A stretch of 64,000 nucleotides of DNA from Clostridium grantii DSM 8605 (GCF_900129965.1 NZ_FQXM01000002.1:1-64000), one strand, 5' to 3'. Numbered from the stretch's first letter, positions 17,692 to 26,983 are shown. Numbers and translations are program-made. Notes: generated by a model not told the origin, from the sequence alone.

Positions 17692-17976
17692 GTGTTCGGA
17701 TGAAGATAGCGGGAGAATGATGGGAAACCATCTACCGAAGATGTAAAGCTTTCAGGTGCCTTATTTTATAGGAATTCTATTGAGAAACTTAATTTATACT
17801 TGTTCCAAAAGCTCCGTTTTTGCGAGTTTGGGACATGTATAATTACTAGTTGAACTAGGATACATATATAAGGCAAGACCGTTATTGGACGAGCCCTTGG
17901 AGAGTACTGGTAAACAGTCACCGAAGGAGCAAAATAGCTATTGCTATTGAATCTCTCAGGTAAAAGGACAGGGGAT
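17692..17976 (+). promoter_or_regulatory. Tandem glycine riboswitch
   Basis: Two glycine aptamers follow one another. The first has GCGGGAGA at about 17709, ACCGAAGATGTAAAG near 17734 and TTTCAGGT at 17750-17757. The second has the inter-aptamer GGACGAGCCC, then TTGGAGAG at about 17898, ACCGAAGGAGCAAA near 17920, CTCTCAGG at 17953-17960 and TAAAAGGACAGGGG to 17974. This is the standard two-aptamer arrangement, except for a large insertion in aptamer 1 (17758-17874). The downstream gene is a sodium:alanine/glycine symporter, so the switch probably represses glycine uptake when glycine is high. Confidence 0.93.
17758..17874 (+). other. Structured 117-base insertion in aptamer 1
   Basis: Between CAGGT and the closing AAGACC of the first aptamer lies an extra domain. 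GCCTTAT 17758-17764 pairs with ATAAGGC 17868-17874. Inside are a long hairpin at about 17791-17844 (AATTTATAC with GTATAATT, then TGTTCCAAA with TTTGGGACA) and a short hairpin CTAGT-TGA-ACTAG at 17846-17858, giving a three-way-junction shape. Confidence 0.75.
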
Positions 17977-18023
17977 TAAGTTATTATTTAGTCTCCTCTT
18001 AAGAAAACAAAAAATTAAGGGGG
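17970..18023 (+). promoter_or_regulatory. Expression platform with alternative pairings
   Basis: AGGGGATTAA 17970-17979, which includes the 3' strand of the aptamer closing helix, can pair with TTAGTCTCCT 17988-17997 over 10 bp. The same downstream strand (CTCTT end, 17994-18000) can instead pair with the ribosome site AAGGGGG 18017-18023. There is no T run, so control is probably on translation: glycine binding would free the anti-ribosome-site strand and turn the gene off. Confidence 0.5.
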
Positions 18024-18032
18024 AAAATTTTC

Positions 18033-19394
18033 ATGTCAAATTTTATGAACATTCTTAGCAAACTGGACAAACTTGTGTGGGGTCCACCACTTCTAATCTT
18101 ATTGGTTGGAACAGGTATTTATCTTACTATACGACTTGGAGTTCTTCAGGTTAGTAAACTTCCATTAGCATTTAAGTATTTATTTTCTAAAAAAAGTGAT
18201 GATGATCTTGGTGAAGGGGATGTATCATCTTTTGCAGCATTATGTACAGCACTTTCAGCTACAATTGGTACAGGAAATATTGTTGGGGTTGCAACAGCAA
18301 TCAAAATGGGTGGACCAGGTGCTTTATTCTGGATGTGGATGGCAGCTTTCTTTGGAATGGCCACAAAATATGCAGAGGGACTACTGGCAGTAAAATATAG
18401 AGAAGTTGACGAAAATGGTCAAATGTCTGGTGGACCAATGTATTATATAGAAAAAGGATTAGGAAATAAATTTTTAGCAAAAATCTTTGCTGTTTTTGGT
18501 GTTGGTGTTGCTTGGTTTGGTATAGGAACATTTCCACAGGTAAATGCTATTGTGGAAGCAACAGAAATCACATTCAAACTTCCAAAAATATTAACAGCAA
18601 TAGTAATTACTGTTTTAGTGGCATTAGTTATTATTGGTGGAATTAAAAATATTGCAGCAGTAGCAGAAAAAACAGTTCCTTTTATGGCTGTATTCTATAT
18701 TGTTGGGTCATTGTTAATAATTATTTTAAATATAAAATTACTTCCAGGCACCATAGCTTTGGTAGTGAAAAGTGCTTTTACTAGTACAGCTATGACTGGT
18801 GGCTTTGCAGGAGCTACTATCATGATTGCTATTCAAAGTGGGGTGGCAAGAGGGGTATTCTCTAATGAATCAGGATTAGGTTCAGCGCCAATAGCAGCAG
18901 CGGCAGCTAAAACAAAATCTTGTGTAAGACAAGGATTAATATCTATGACAGGAACATTTATAGATACTATTATTATATGTACTATGACAGGTTTAGTATT
19001 AATTATGTCCGGTGCGTGGACTTCAGAATTCAGTGGAGCAGCTATGACAAATGCAGCATTTTCAAGTGCTTTGCCATTTATTAATATAGGGCAGTTGATA
19101 GTAACAATAGGATTAATTTTCTTTGCATTTACAACTATACTTGGGTGGAGTTATTATGGTGAAAGATGTATGGAGTATCTAGTTGGGGTTAAAGGAATAA
19201 AGCCTTATAGATATATTTATATTGCTTTAGTAGCAGCTGGTGCATTTATAAAATTAGAAATGATTTGGGTTATTGCTGATATAGTAAATGGATTAATGGC
19301 AATACCAAATTTAATAGCTCTATTAGGATTAAGTGGAGTTATTATAGCAGAAACAAAACTATACTTTGATAATATTAGAGAAAATGAAATTTAA
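18033..19394 (+). CDS. Sodium:alanine/glycine symporter (AGCS family)
   Basis: A 453-residue integral membrane protein with about 11 transmembrane segments that imports alanine or glycine with Na+. Family hallmarks are SFAALCTALSATIGTGNIVG (about 65-84), GPGALFWMWMAAFFGMATKYAEG near 95-116, GGPMYYIEKGLG near 133-144, and SGVARGVFSNESGLGSAPIA near 270-289. AAGGGGG is 9 bases before ATG 18033. The glycine riboswitch upstream says that glycine is the likely substrate in the cell. A terminator follows at 19407. Confidence 0.95.
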   Translation: MSNFMNILSKLDKLVWGPPLLILLVGTGIYLTIRLGVLQVSKLPLAFKYLFSKKSDDDLGEGDVSSFAALCTALSATIGTGNIVGVATAIKMGGPGALFWMWMAAFFGMATKYAEGLLAVKYREVDENGQMSGGPMYYIEKGLGNKFLAKIFAVFGVGVAWFGIGTFPQVNAIVEATEITFKLPKILTAIVITVLVALVIIGGIKNIAAVAEKTVPFMAVFYIVGSLLIIILNIKLLPGTIALVVKSAFTSTAMTGGFAGATIMIAIQSGVARGVFSNESGLGSAPIAAAAAKTKSCVRQGLISMTGTFIDTIIICTMTGLVLIMSGAWTSEFSGAAMTNAAFSSALPFINIGQLIVTIGLIFFAFTTILGWSYYGERCMEYLVGVKGIKPYRYIYIALVAAGAFIKLEMIWVIADIVNGLMAIPNLIALLGLSGVIIAETKLYFDNIRENEI

Positions 19395-19406
19395 TAAAAT
19401 TTTATG

Positions 19407-19432
19407 AGAACGCTTAGAAGCGTTCTTTTTTT
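19407..19432 (+). terminator. Terminator after the symporter
   Basis: AGAACGCT-TAGA-AGCGTTCT with a run of seven T. Confidence 0.9.
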
Positions 19433-19801
19433 GAATATTATTTTAGAAAATAAACTATATAATTTGCTAATAGCAAAAATGGATAATATGTGCAGGAAAA
19501 TATATGTTCGATACGTTACGAATTATAAAGCACAATAAGTGATGCTATAGTTCATATATAGCGAATTATATCAAAAAAATAAAGAATATTGTATTGACTT
19601 TTAAAAAATCAAGTGGTAGTATAATAACAAATATTAATATAATTAGTACGTAAATATATTTCCCCTAAAATATATTTTAAAGCACCATCCACCATTAATT
19701 TTTTAATGGTGGGCTTTTCAATGAATATTCATTTTAGGAAAATTTATATATTAAGATGAGCAATAAATGTAGATGTTTATCTATAATTATGGAGGTTAAT
19801 A
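19433..19801 (+). promoter_or_regulatory. Promoter and attenuator-like leader of the pur operon
   Basis: TTGACT 19594-19599 and TATAAT 19620-19625 (20-base spacer, atypical) lie ahead of a leader. In it AAATATATTT 19652-19661 can pair with 19668-19677, and CCACCATTAA 19689-19698 pairs with TTAATGGTGG 19703-19712, followed by CTTTT, a terminator shape about 85 bases before purE. An imperfect dyad TTCG-N8-CGAA is at 19507-19522. No purine (G-box) aptamer or PRPP motif is recognisable, so the sensing element is unknown. Upstream of 19590 I see nothing else. Confidence 0.5.
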
Positions 19802-20281
19802 ATGAAAGTTGCGATTATTTTTGGTAGTAGATCAGACATTGAAAAAATGAGAGGCGCAGCCAGCATTTTAAAAGAATTTTCAGTGGAGTATAAAGCTTTT
19901 ATTTTATCAGCACATAGAGTTCCTGAAAAATTAACAGAAGTACTTAATGATTTAGAAGAAGATGGTTACGAATGTATTATAGCAGCAGCAGGTTTGGCTG
20001 CACATCTCCCAGGAGTTATAGCTTCAAAAACAATTCTGCCAGTTATTGGCGTTCCTATCGATGCAGGTATGCAAGGAATAGATGCTCTTTTATCAATAGT
20101 TCAAATGCCAAAACCAATTCCAGTTGCTACAGTAGGCATAAACAATTCATCTAATGCTGCAATGCTCGCAGTTCAAATTCTATCTGTGAAATACCCGGAA
20201 TTAAAACAAAAACTAATTCAATATCGTGAAGATATGAAAATAAAATTTATTGAAGAGAATACTGAAGGGGTGGAATTATAA
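19802..20281 (+). CDS. purE: N5-CAIR mutase / AIR carboxylase subunit PurE
   Basis: The 159-residue protein makes 4-carboxy-5-aminoimidazole ribotide. It has [10 protein letters not shown] at the N-terminus, the catalytic SAHRVPE (about residues 39-45), [12 protein letters not shown] (about 70-80) and [16 protein letters not shown]. Those resemble class I PurE, which needs PurK to supply N5-CAIR, but no purK lies in this operon and the loop reads AGLAAHLPG instead of the usual GGAAHLPG. GGAGG is 7 bases before ATG 19802. First gene of the purine cluster; purC starts one base after its stop. Confidence 0.95.
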   Translation: MKVAIIFGSRSDIEKMRGAASILKEFSVEYKAFILSAHRVPEKLTEVLNDLEEDGYECIIAAAGLAAHLPGVIASKTILPVIGVPIDAGMQGIDALLSIVQMPKPIPVATVGINNSSNAAMLAVQILSVKYPELKQKLIQYREDMKIKFIEENTEGVEL

Positions 20282-20282
20282 A

Positions 20283-20993
20283 ATGGAAAGAACAATGTTA
20301 TATGAGGGAAAAGCTAAGCAAGTATTTGCAACGGAGAAAGATGACGAAGTAATTATTTACTACAAAGATGATGCTACAGCTTTTAATGGTGAAAAGAAAT
20401 CACAAATTGACAGTAAAGGAATTTTAAATAATAGTATTACTACTATGATCTTTGATTTATTGAAAGAAAACGGAGTTGAAAGTCATTTTATTAAAAAATT
20501 AAGTGATAGAGAGCAACTTTGCAAGAAAGTTGAAATAGTACCTCTTGAAGTTATAGTTAGAAATGTAGCAGCAGGTAGCATGGCTAAAAGATTAAGAATG
20601 GAAGAAGGTACAGAACTTTCAACAACTATTTTTGAAATCTGTTACAAAGATGACGAATTAGGGGATCCATTAATAAATGATTATCATGCTGTAGCTCTAG
20701 GAGCAGCAACTTTTGAAGAATTAAAAATAATATACTCAATTACTGATAAAATAAATGAAATATTAAAAGAATTCTTTTTAAAACAAAATATTAAATTAAT
20801 TGACTTTAAAATTGAATTTGGAAGATATAATGGCGAAATATTATTAGCAGATGAAATTTCTCCTGATACTTGTAGATTTTGGGATGCTACAACTAATGAG
20901 AAATTAGATAAAGATAGATTTAGAAGAGATATGGGAAATGTTAAAGAAGCTTACGAGGAGATTTTAAAAAGATTAACTGGGAAGGAAAAATAA
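20283..20993 (+). CDS. purC: SAICAR synthase
   Basis: The 236-residue enzyme joins aspartate to CAIR with ATP to give SAICAR. Recognisable parts are [12 protein letters not shown] at residues 5-16, the [11 protein letters not shown] loop near 27-37, [15 protein letters not shown] near 90-104, and DFKIEFGRY plus [14 protein letters not shown] near 180-205. The true start is ATG 20283, right after the purE stop; earlier in-frame codons lie inside purE. AAGGGGTGG within the end of purE is the ribosome site. Length and motifs are complete. Confidence 0.97.
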   Translation: MERTMLYEGKAKQVFATEKDDEVIIYYKDDATAFNGEKKSQIDSKGILNNSITTMIFDLLKENGVESHFIKKLSDREQLCKKVEIVPLEVIVRNVAAGSMAKRLRMEEGTELSTTIFEICYKDDELGDPLINDYHAVALGAATFEELKIIYSITDKINEILKEFFLKQNIKLIDFKIEFGRYNGEILLADEISPDTCRFWDATTNEKLDKDRFRRDMGNVKEAYEEILKRLTGKEK

Positions 20994-20994
20994 T

Positions 20995-22407
20995 ATGACT
21001 GCAATCTCATTAAAGGATGACAAGTTCAAGGATGAATGTGGAGTGTTCGGGATATACTCTAAAAAAGAAATAAATGTAGCTTCTTCTGTTTATTATGGTC
21101 TTTACGCACTTCAACATAGAGGACAGGAAAGTGCCGGTATAACTGTATCAGATGGAGAAAAATTAAAATGTATTAAAGATATGGGCTTGGTTCATGAAGC
21201 TTTGGAGCCAGAAACTATTACAAGTCTTAGAGGTCATATGGGTATTGGGCATGTTAGATATTCAACTACAGGATCAAGTAATGTGAAGAATGCTCAACCT
21301 TTGTTAAGTAAATATAAATTAGGAGCTATTTCTATCGCTCATAATGGAAATTTGGTAAATGCAGATGTAATTAAAGACTTACTTGAAGATGGAGGAGTAA
21401 TTTTTCATACATCAAATGATTCAGAAGTTATTCTTAATTTAATTGCAAGAAAAGTAAGTAAGGGCATAGAAGAAGCAGTTGTTAGTGCTATTCGTGCAAT
21501 AAAGGGATCTTATGCTATAGTGATTTTAACAGAAAACAAATTAATTGGAGTCAGAGATCCGTATGGAATAAGACCACTTTGCATTGGAAAAGTTGATGAT
21601 GATTATGTTATAGCTTCTGAAAGTTGTGCATTGGATGCAGTTGGTGCTGATTTGGTCAGAGATGTTCAACCAGGTGAAATAGTAATCATTGATGAAAATG
21701 GAATAAAGTCTATAAAATATGCTGAAAAAACTAAACATGCAACTTGCTCGTTTGAATATATTTATTTTGCTAGACCGGATAGTGTAATGGACGGATATTC
21801 CGTTTATGAATCAAGAGTTAAAGCAGGGGAGATACTATTTGAAGAGGCTCCAATAGAAGCAGATATTGTAGTTGGGGTTCCTGATTCAGGATTATCTGCA
21901 GCAATAGGGTACTCTAAAGCATCTGGTATTCCCTGTGGGATAGGGCTTATAAAAAATAAATATGTTGCAAGAACGTTTATTGCACCGACCCAAGAATTAA
22001 GAGAAAAAGCTGTTTCAGTAAAATTAAATGCATTAAAACCTGACATAGAGGGTAAAAGAGTGGTAATAATTGATGACTCAATAGTAAGAGGAACTACAAG
22101 TAAGAGGTTAGTTGAAATTTTAAAAAAAGCAGGAGCTAAGGAAATTCATTTCAGAGTTTCTTCTCCTAAAGTTAAATATCCTTGTTATTTTGGAATTGAT
22201 ATATCTTATAGAAAAGAATTAATTGCAGCAGAAAAAACTACAGAAGAAATAAGAGAATATTTAGGAGTAGATAGTTTAGCTTACTTAAGTAGAGAGGGCT
22301 TAGCGGAAACACTTCCTAATAATAAAGGGTTATGCAAAGGATGTTTTTCAGGGGTTTACCCTGAGTCAGCACCTATTGAAGGTTCAAAAGAATTGTTGGA
22401 AAGGTAG
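20995..22407 (+). CDS. purF: Amidophosphoribosyltransferase
   Basis: The 470-residue enzyme catalyses the committed step, PRPP plus glutamine to phosphoribosylamine. Residues 1-14 are a propeptide, so the mature protein would begin with the nucleophile Cys15 (DECGVFG). The glutaminase part has GIGHVRYSTTGSS near 83-95. The PRPP loop is VVIIDDSIVRGTTS near 355-368. Cysteines in THATCSFEY near 247 and in the C-terminal LCKGCFSG near 445 fit the [4Fe-4S] form found in Bacillus. ATG follows the purC stop by one base with GGGAAGGAAAA upstream. Confidence 0.97.
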   Translation: MTAISLKDDKFKDECGVFGIYSKKEINVASSVYYGLYALQHRGQESAGITVSDGEKLKCIKDMGLVHEALEPETITSLRGHMGIGHVRYSTTGSSNVKNAQPLLSKYKLGAISIAHNGNLVNADVIKDLLEDGGVIFHTSNDSEVILNLIARKVSKGIEEAVVSAIRAIKGSYAIVILTENKLIGVRDPYGIRPLCIGKVDDDYVIASESCALDAVGADLVRDVQPGEIVIIDENGIKSIKYAEKTKHATCSFEYIYFARPDSVMDGYSVYESRVKAGEILFEEAPIEADIVVGVPDSGLSAAIGYSKASGIPCGIGLIKNKYVARTFIAPTQELREKAVSVKLNALKPDIEGKRVVIIDDSIVRGTTSKRLVEILKKAGAKEIHFRVSSPKVKYPCYFGIDISYRKELIAAEKTTEEIREYLGVDSLAYLSREGLAETLPNNKGLCKGCFSGVYPESAPIEGSKELLER

Positions 22408-22415
22408 GAAGAATA

Positions 22416-23411
22416 ATGGCTACTTACAAAGAGGCGGGAGTTAATATTGAGGAAGGTTACAAAGCTGTTTCTCAAATGAAGAACCATGTAGAAAAAACTC
22501 ATAATGATTGTGTTTTAAATAATCTTGGCTCATTTGCAGGATTATACCATTTAAAAAATTATAAAAATCCAGTTTTAGTTTCAGGAACTGATGGGGTAGG
22601 AACAAAACTTAAAATTGCTTTTGAAATGAAAGTATATGATACTGTAGGAATTGATTGTGTAGCTATGTGTGTTAATGATATTTTATGTCATGGAGCACAA
22701 CCATTATTTTTCTTAGATTACATGGCTTGTGGAAAATTAGATGCAGATGCGGCTACGGATATTGTTAAGGGAATAAGTGAAGGATGTTTACAATCAAACT
22801 GTGCTCTTACTGGAGGAGAAACGGCTGAAATGCCAGGTTTTTATAAAAGTGGAGAATATGATATTGCGGGATTTTGTGTAGGTGCTGTAGAAAAAGAAGA
22901 AATTATAGATGGTAGTAGTATAAAAGAAGGAGATGTGCTTATAGGCATTGAATCTTCAGGAGTACATAGTAATGGATTTTCTTTAGTTAGAAAATTAATT
23001 ACGGATTTAAACCAAGAGTTTAATGGTAAAACTATCGGGGAAGTTTTACTTATACCTACTAAAATATATGTAAGAAATGTTTTAGAAGTAATGAAACAAT
23101 TTGATATTAAAGGAATGGCTCATATAACTGGGGGCGGTTTTTATGAAAACATTCCTAGAATGTTCAAAGATGATTTTACAGCAGTTATTGAAAAAGAGTC
23201 TTTCGATAAACCAGAAATTTTCAAGTATTTAATGGAACTGGGAGTTGAAGAAGATCATATGTACAATACTTTTAATATGGGAATTGGTTTTGTACTTTGT
23301 GTGAATAAAGAAGATTCTAACGGGATAATAGAACTTCTTCAAAAGCTAGGGGATAAAGCTTTTGAAATTGGGCATGTTGAAGTAGGGGGCAAAAAAGTAT
23401 GTTTAAAATAG
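22416..23411 (+). CDS. purM: AIR synthetase (FGAM cyclo-ligase)
   Basis: The 331-residue PurM closes the imidazole ring of FGAM with ATP. It starts with YKEAGVNIEEGYKAV, contains VSGTDGVGTKLKIA (about 57-70), CVNDILCHGAQPLFFLDYMA (about 87-106), the GGETAEMPGFY ATP-binding loop (about 137-147) and HITGGGFYENIPRM near 240. AGGAAGAATAATG joins it to purF with an 8-base gap. The last 13 bases overlap purN, so the two are translationally coupled. Confidence 0.97.
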   Translation: MATYKEAGVNIEEGYKAVSQMKNHVEKTHNDCVLNNLGSFAGLYHLKNYKNPVLVSGTDGVGTKLKIAFEMKVYDTVGIDCVAMCVNDILCHGAQPLFFLDYMACGKLDADAATDIVKGISEGCLQSNCALTGGETAEMPGFYKSGEYDIAGFCVGAVEKEEIIDGSSIKEGDVLIGIESSGVHSNGFSLVRKLITDLNQEFNGKTIGEVLLIPTKIYVRNVLEVMKQFDIKGMAHITGGGFYENIPRMFKDDFTAVIEKESFDKPEIFKYLMELGVEEDHMYNTFNMGIGFVLCVNKEDSNGIIELLQKLGDKAFEIGHVEVGGKKVCLK

Positions 23412-24010
23412 CAGTTTTGGTATCCGGTGGAGGAAGTAATCTTCAATCCATTATTGATAGTATAGAAAATGGATACTTAAATTGTTGTGTTGAATATGTG
23501 ATTTCGGATAAAAAAGGGATATATGCTTTAGAACGTGCAGAAAAGCACAATATAAAAAATATGGCTTTAGATAAAAAAGAGTTGGGGGCTAATTTATCTG
23601 ATGAGATATTAAAAATTATCGATGGCAAAGTTGATTTAATTGTTTTAGCGGGTTATCTTTCAATATTAAAAGGGGAACTTTTAAATAAATTCAAGAATAA
23701 AATTATTAATATTCATCCAGCTTTGATACCTTCCTTCTGTGGGGCAGGAATGTATGGTATCAAAGTTCACCAAAAGGCAATAGAGTATGGAGTTAAAATT
23801 GCGGGATGTACAGTTCATTTTGTAGATGAAGGTACTGATACGGGAATAATTATTCTTCAGAAGGCTGTGGAAGTAAAAGATTCAGATAATGCAGAAGAAC
23901 TGCAACAAAGGGTTTTAGTTCAAGAACATATAGCTCTTCCAGAAGCTATAAAATTAATTTCTGAAAATAGAATTCTCATTGAAGGAAGAAAAGCAAGAAT
24001 AATAAATTAG
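23399..24010 (+). CDS. purN: GAR transformylase (formyl-THF dependent)
   Basis: The 203-residue enzyme formylates glycinamide ribonucleotide from 10-formyl-THF. It has VLVSGGGSNLQSII at residues 6-19, the catalytic Asn-His in INIHPALIPSF (about 103-113) and the catalytic Asp in VHFVDEGTDTGII (about 140-152). The ATG sits inside the end of purM with GTAGGGGG upstream. Length is normal. After it the operon is interrupted by a 116-base leader with its own -10 element. Confidence 0.96.
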   Translation: MFKIAVLVSGGGSNLQSIIDSIENGYLNCCVEYVISDKKGIYALERAEKHNIKNMALDKKELGANLSDEILKIIDGKVDLIVLAGYLSILKGELLNKFKNKIINIHPALIPSFCGAGMYGIKVHQKAIEYGVKIAGCTVHFVDEGTDTGIIILQKAVEVKDSDNAEELQQRVLVQEHIALPEAIKLISENRILIEGRKARIIN

Positions 24011-24037
24011 GGTTAAATTTAATTTATTTGTTGATTT

Positions 24038-24103
24038 TGATATAATAAAGTTATATTAGAAAATCAGTTAGTGGACAGTGAATAATTGTTACTGTCTACT
24101 TTT
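24038..24103 (+). promoter_or_regulatory. Internal promoter and hairpin before purH
   Basis: TGATATAAT 24038-24046 is an extended -10. It is followed by a 10-bp stem, AGTGGACAGT 24070-24079 with ACTGTCTACT 24091-24100, and TTTT. This may be a second promoter with an attenuator, or a partial terminator of the first five pur genes. Confidence 0.45.
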
Positions 24104-24126
24104 CACTGGATAAAGGGGTGTTATTT

Positions 24127-25629
24127 TTGATAAAAAGAGCATTGATAAGCGTTTTTGAAAAAGAAGGTATAGCTGAATTTGCGAAATTTTTAGAAGAAAA
24201 AAATGTTGAAATTATTTCTACTGGTGGTACATATAAGCATTTAAAAGAGAATGGGATAAAGGTTACTGAAGTAAATGAGGTAACTGGATTTCCAGAAATA
24301 TTAGACGGTAGAGTTAAAACTCTTCATCCATTTATACATGGTGGATTATTAGCTATTAGAGCTGAAGAAGAACATATGAAAAAAATTGAAGAACTTAACA
24401 TAAAACCTATTGATATGGTTATAGTAAATTTATATCCTTTTTTCGAAAAAGTAAAAGAAGATTTAGAATTTCAAGAAACAGTTGAGTTTATAGATATAGG
24501 TGGACCTACTATGCTTAGATCAGCTGCTAAGAATTTTCAAGATGTAGTAGTTTTAACAGATCCAATGGACTATGAAGATATTATGAATCAAATGAACGAA
24601 TCAGGGGATGTAGATTATTCTACTAAGAAAAAATTGGCAGGAAAAGTATTTAATTTAACATCAGCTTATGATGCAGCTATTAGTAATTTCATGTTAGAAG
24701 AAGAATATCCTAAATACTTATCTTTATCTTATGAAAAAGTAGAAGATTTAAGATATGGGGAAAATTCTCATCAAACAGCAGCTTACTACACCGCTACTAG
24801 TGGGATAGGTGCAATGAATAATTTTGAACAATTAAATGGAAAACAATTATCTTATAATAATATAAAAGATATGGATATAGCTTGGAAAACAGTTTGGGAA
24901 TTTGATGAAATAGCTGTTTGTGGTTTAAAACACAATACTCCTTGTGGTGTAGCTTTAGGGAAAACTGTTGATGAAGCTTACAGCAAGGCTTATTCTTGCG
25001 ACCCGGTTTCAATTTTTGGAGGAGTGGTTGCTTGTAATACAAAAGTAAATAAAGCAGCGGCTGAAGAAATGATCAAGATTTTCTTGGAAATTGTAATAGC
25101 TCCAGATTTTGATGAGGAAGCTTTAGAAGTACTTTGTACAAAGAAAAATCTTAGAGTTATCAAGTGTGAAGTAAAACCAGAAGACACTCACAATTTAGCA
25201 AGGGTAGATGGTGGAATGCTGGTTATGAGTGAAGATAATGAATTTGCATCAAAATATGAAGTGGTAACAGAAGCAAAACCATCTCAGCAAGAAATGGATG
25301 ATATGATATTTGCTATGAAGGTTTGTAAATACGTGAAATCTAATGCTATTGTAGTTGCTAAGGATGGTATGGCAACAGGGGTTGGAGCAGGTCAAGTTAA
25401 TAGAATATGGGCAGCGCAAGAAGCTTTAGAAAGAGCAAAAGGTAATGCTACAGTTATGGCATCAGATGCTTTTTTCCCATTTAATGACGTTGTAGAAGAA
25501 GCAGCAAAATACGGTATTAAAGCAATAATTCAACCAGGTGGTTCTATGAGAGATAATGACTCTATAGAAGCATGTAATAATAATGGAATATCTATGGTGA
25601 TGACTGGGATAAGACACTTTAAACATTAA
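24127..25629 (+). CDS. purH: AICAR transformylase / IMP cyclohydrolase
   Basis: This 500-residue bifunctional protein does the last two steps to IMP. The N-terminal IMP cyclohydrolase (MGS-like fold, residues 1-190) has [30 protein letters not shown] and VNLYPF. The AICAR transformylase half contains [13 protein letters not shown] near 203, [11 protein letters not shown] near 260 with the catalytic Lys-His, and [14 protein letters not shown] near 470. The start is TTG 24127, 8 bases after AAAGGGG; the upstream GTG at 24118 lies in the ribosome site. Confidence 0.96.
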   Translation: MIKRALISVFEKEGIAEFAKFLEEKNVEIISTGGTYKHLKENGIKVTEVNEVTGFPEILDGRVKTLHPFIHGGLLAIRAEEEHMKKIEELNIKPIDMVIVNLYPFFEKVKEDLEFQETVEFIDIGGPTMLRSAAKNFQDVVVLTDPMDYEDIMNQMNESGDVDYSTKKKLAGKVFNLTSAYDAAISNFMLEEEYPKYLSLSYEKVEDLRYGENSHQTAAYYTATSGIGAMNNFEQLNGKQLSYNNIKDMDIAWKTVWEFDEIAVCGLKHNTPCGVALGKTVDEAYSKAYSCDPVSIFGGVVACNTKVNKAAAEEMIKIFLEIVIAPDFDEEALEVLCTKKNLRVIKCEVKPEDTHNLARVDGGMLVMSEDNEFASKYEVVTEAKPSQQEMDDMIFAMKVCKYVKSNAIVVAKDGMATGVGAGQVNRIWAAQEALERAKGNATVMASDAFFPFNDVVEEAAKYGIKAIIQPGGSMRDNDSIEACNNNGISMVMTGIRHFKH

Positions 25630-25661
25630 AAAAAAGTAAAATTTTTGAAGTATAGATATAA

Positions 25662-25698
25662 AATCAAGCTAATGGCTCAAATTGTCATTAGCTTGATT
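25662..25698 (+). other. Long hairpin in the purH-purD gap
   Basis: AATCAAGCTAATG 25662-25674 pairs perfectly with CATTAGCTTGATT 25686-25698 (13 bp). There is no T run, so an RNA-stability or processing role is as likely as termination. Confidence 0.55.
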
Positions 25699-25726
25699 AG
25701 AAATAAGCTTTAGGGAGATGGAAATT

Positions 25727-26983
25727 TTGAAGATATTAATAGTGGGTTCTGGTGGCAGAGAACATGCCATAGCTTGGAAAATTGCTGAAAATGATTATGT
25801 AGAAAAAATTTATGTGGCTCCAGGAAATGGAGGAACACAAGTTGAAGAAAAATGCGAAAATATTAATATAACGGATATAAATGAATTAGTAGCTTTTGCT
25901 GAAGATAATTGTATAGATTTGACTATTGTGGGACCAGAAGTTCCTTTAGTAGATGGAATAGTTGATACTTTCAAAGAAAAAAACTTGAAAATTTTTGGAC
26001 CTTCAAAATATGCTGCACAATTAGAAGGCAGTAAAGTATTTGCAAAAGAATTTGCAGAAAAATATGGAATTAAAAGTGCTAAGTATAAAGAATTCACTGA
26101 TAGAAAAAAAGCAATTCAATATATTCAAAGATCTAATTTTCCTTTAGTTATTAAAGCGGATGGATTAGCTGCAGGAAAAGGAGTTATTATTTGTGAAAAT
26201 GAAGAGGAAGCTATTGAAGCAGTAAATACTTTAATGGTTTTAGATGTTTTCCATGGAGCAGGTTTAAAAATAATTATTGAAGAATTTTTAGAAGGAGTAG
26301 AAGCTTCAATTCTTTCTATTACAGATGGAAAAACTATTATACCGTTTATATCAAGTAAAGATCATAAACAAATTTTTGACAATGATAAAGGGCCTAATAC
26401 AGGAGGAATGGGAGTAATTGCTCCAAATTTTTATTGTAGTGATGAGATTTTAAAAGAGTTTGAAGAAAATTTAATGAATCCAACATTAAAAGGTATTAAA
26501 GAAGAAAAAATGGATTTTGTGGGAACTATTTTCTTTGGACTCATGATTACAAAAAAGGGAGTTTACCTTCTTGAATATAATGTGAGAATGGGAGATCCTG
26601 AAACTCAAGCTGTACTTTCATTAATGGAAAGTGATTATTTAGATTTAATGATAAAAGCGGTAGAAGGTAGATTAAATGAATGTAGTGTTAAATGGAAAGA
26701 AAAACATGCTTGTTGTGTAAATGGTGTTTCCGAAGGGTATCCAGGAAACTACAAAAAAGGTCACGAAATAAATGGGATAGAAAAAAGTAAAAGCAAAGTT
26801 TTTATATGCGGAGCAGAATTACAAGAGGGTAAATTAAAAACAACTGGTGGTAGAGTTTTATCTGTTGTTGCTTTAGGGGATAATTTAGAAGAAGCAAGAG
26901 CAAATGCATATGAGGATTTGAGTAATATTAATTTTGAAGGTATGCATTATAGAAAAGATATAGGAATAAAAAAAGAATTTTAA
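25727..26983 (+). CDS. purD: Phosphoribosylamine-glycine ligase (GARS)
   Basis: The 418-residue ATP-grasp enzyme joins glycine to phosphoribosylamine. N-terminal ILIVGSGGREHAIAWKI and VAPGNGGTQ, the central ATP-grasp block FPLVIKADGLAAGKGVII (about residues 138-155), SKDHKQIFDNDKGPNTGGMG (about 211-230) and LEYNVRMGDPETQ near 283 are all present. TTG 25727 is the preferred start, 9 bases after AGGGAG; the ATG at 25718 immediately abuts the ribosome site. It is followed by purL with a 17-base gap. Confidence 0.96.
   Translation: MKILIVGSGGREHAIAWKIAENDYVEKIYVAPGNGGTQVEEKCENINITDINELVAFAEDNCIDLTIVGPEVPLVDGIVDTFKEKNLKIFGPSKYAAQLEGSKVFAKEFAEKYGIKSAKYKEFTDRKKAIQYIQRSNFPLVIKADGLAAGKGVIICENEEEAIEAVNTLMVLDVFHGAGLKIIIEEFLEGVEASILSITDGKTIIPFISSKDHKQIFDNDKGPNTGGMGVIAPNFYCSDEILKEFEENLMNPTLKGIKEEKMDFVGTIFFGLMITKKGVYLLEYNVRMGDPETQAVLSLMESDYLDLMIKAVEGRLNECSVKWKEKHACCVNGVSEGYPGNYKKGHEINGIEKSKSKVFICGAELQEGKLKTTGGRVLSVVALGDNLEEARANAYEDLSNINFEGMHYRKDIGIKKEF

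Noticed and set aside
19640..19720. Possible purine or PRPP riboswitch before purE
   Set aside because: Core aptamer strings of either class are not present; only a terminator-like hairpin remains.
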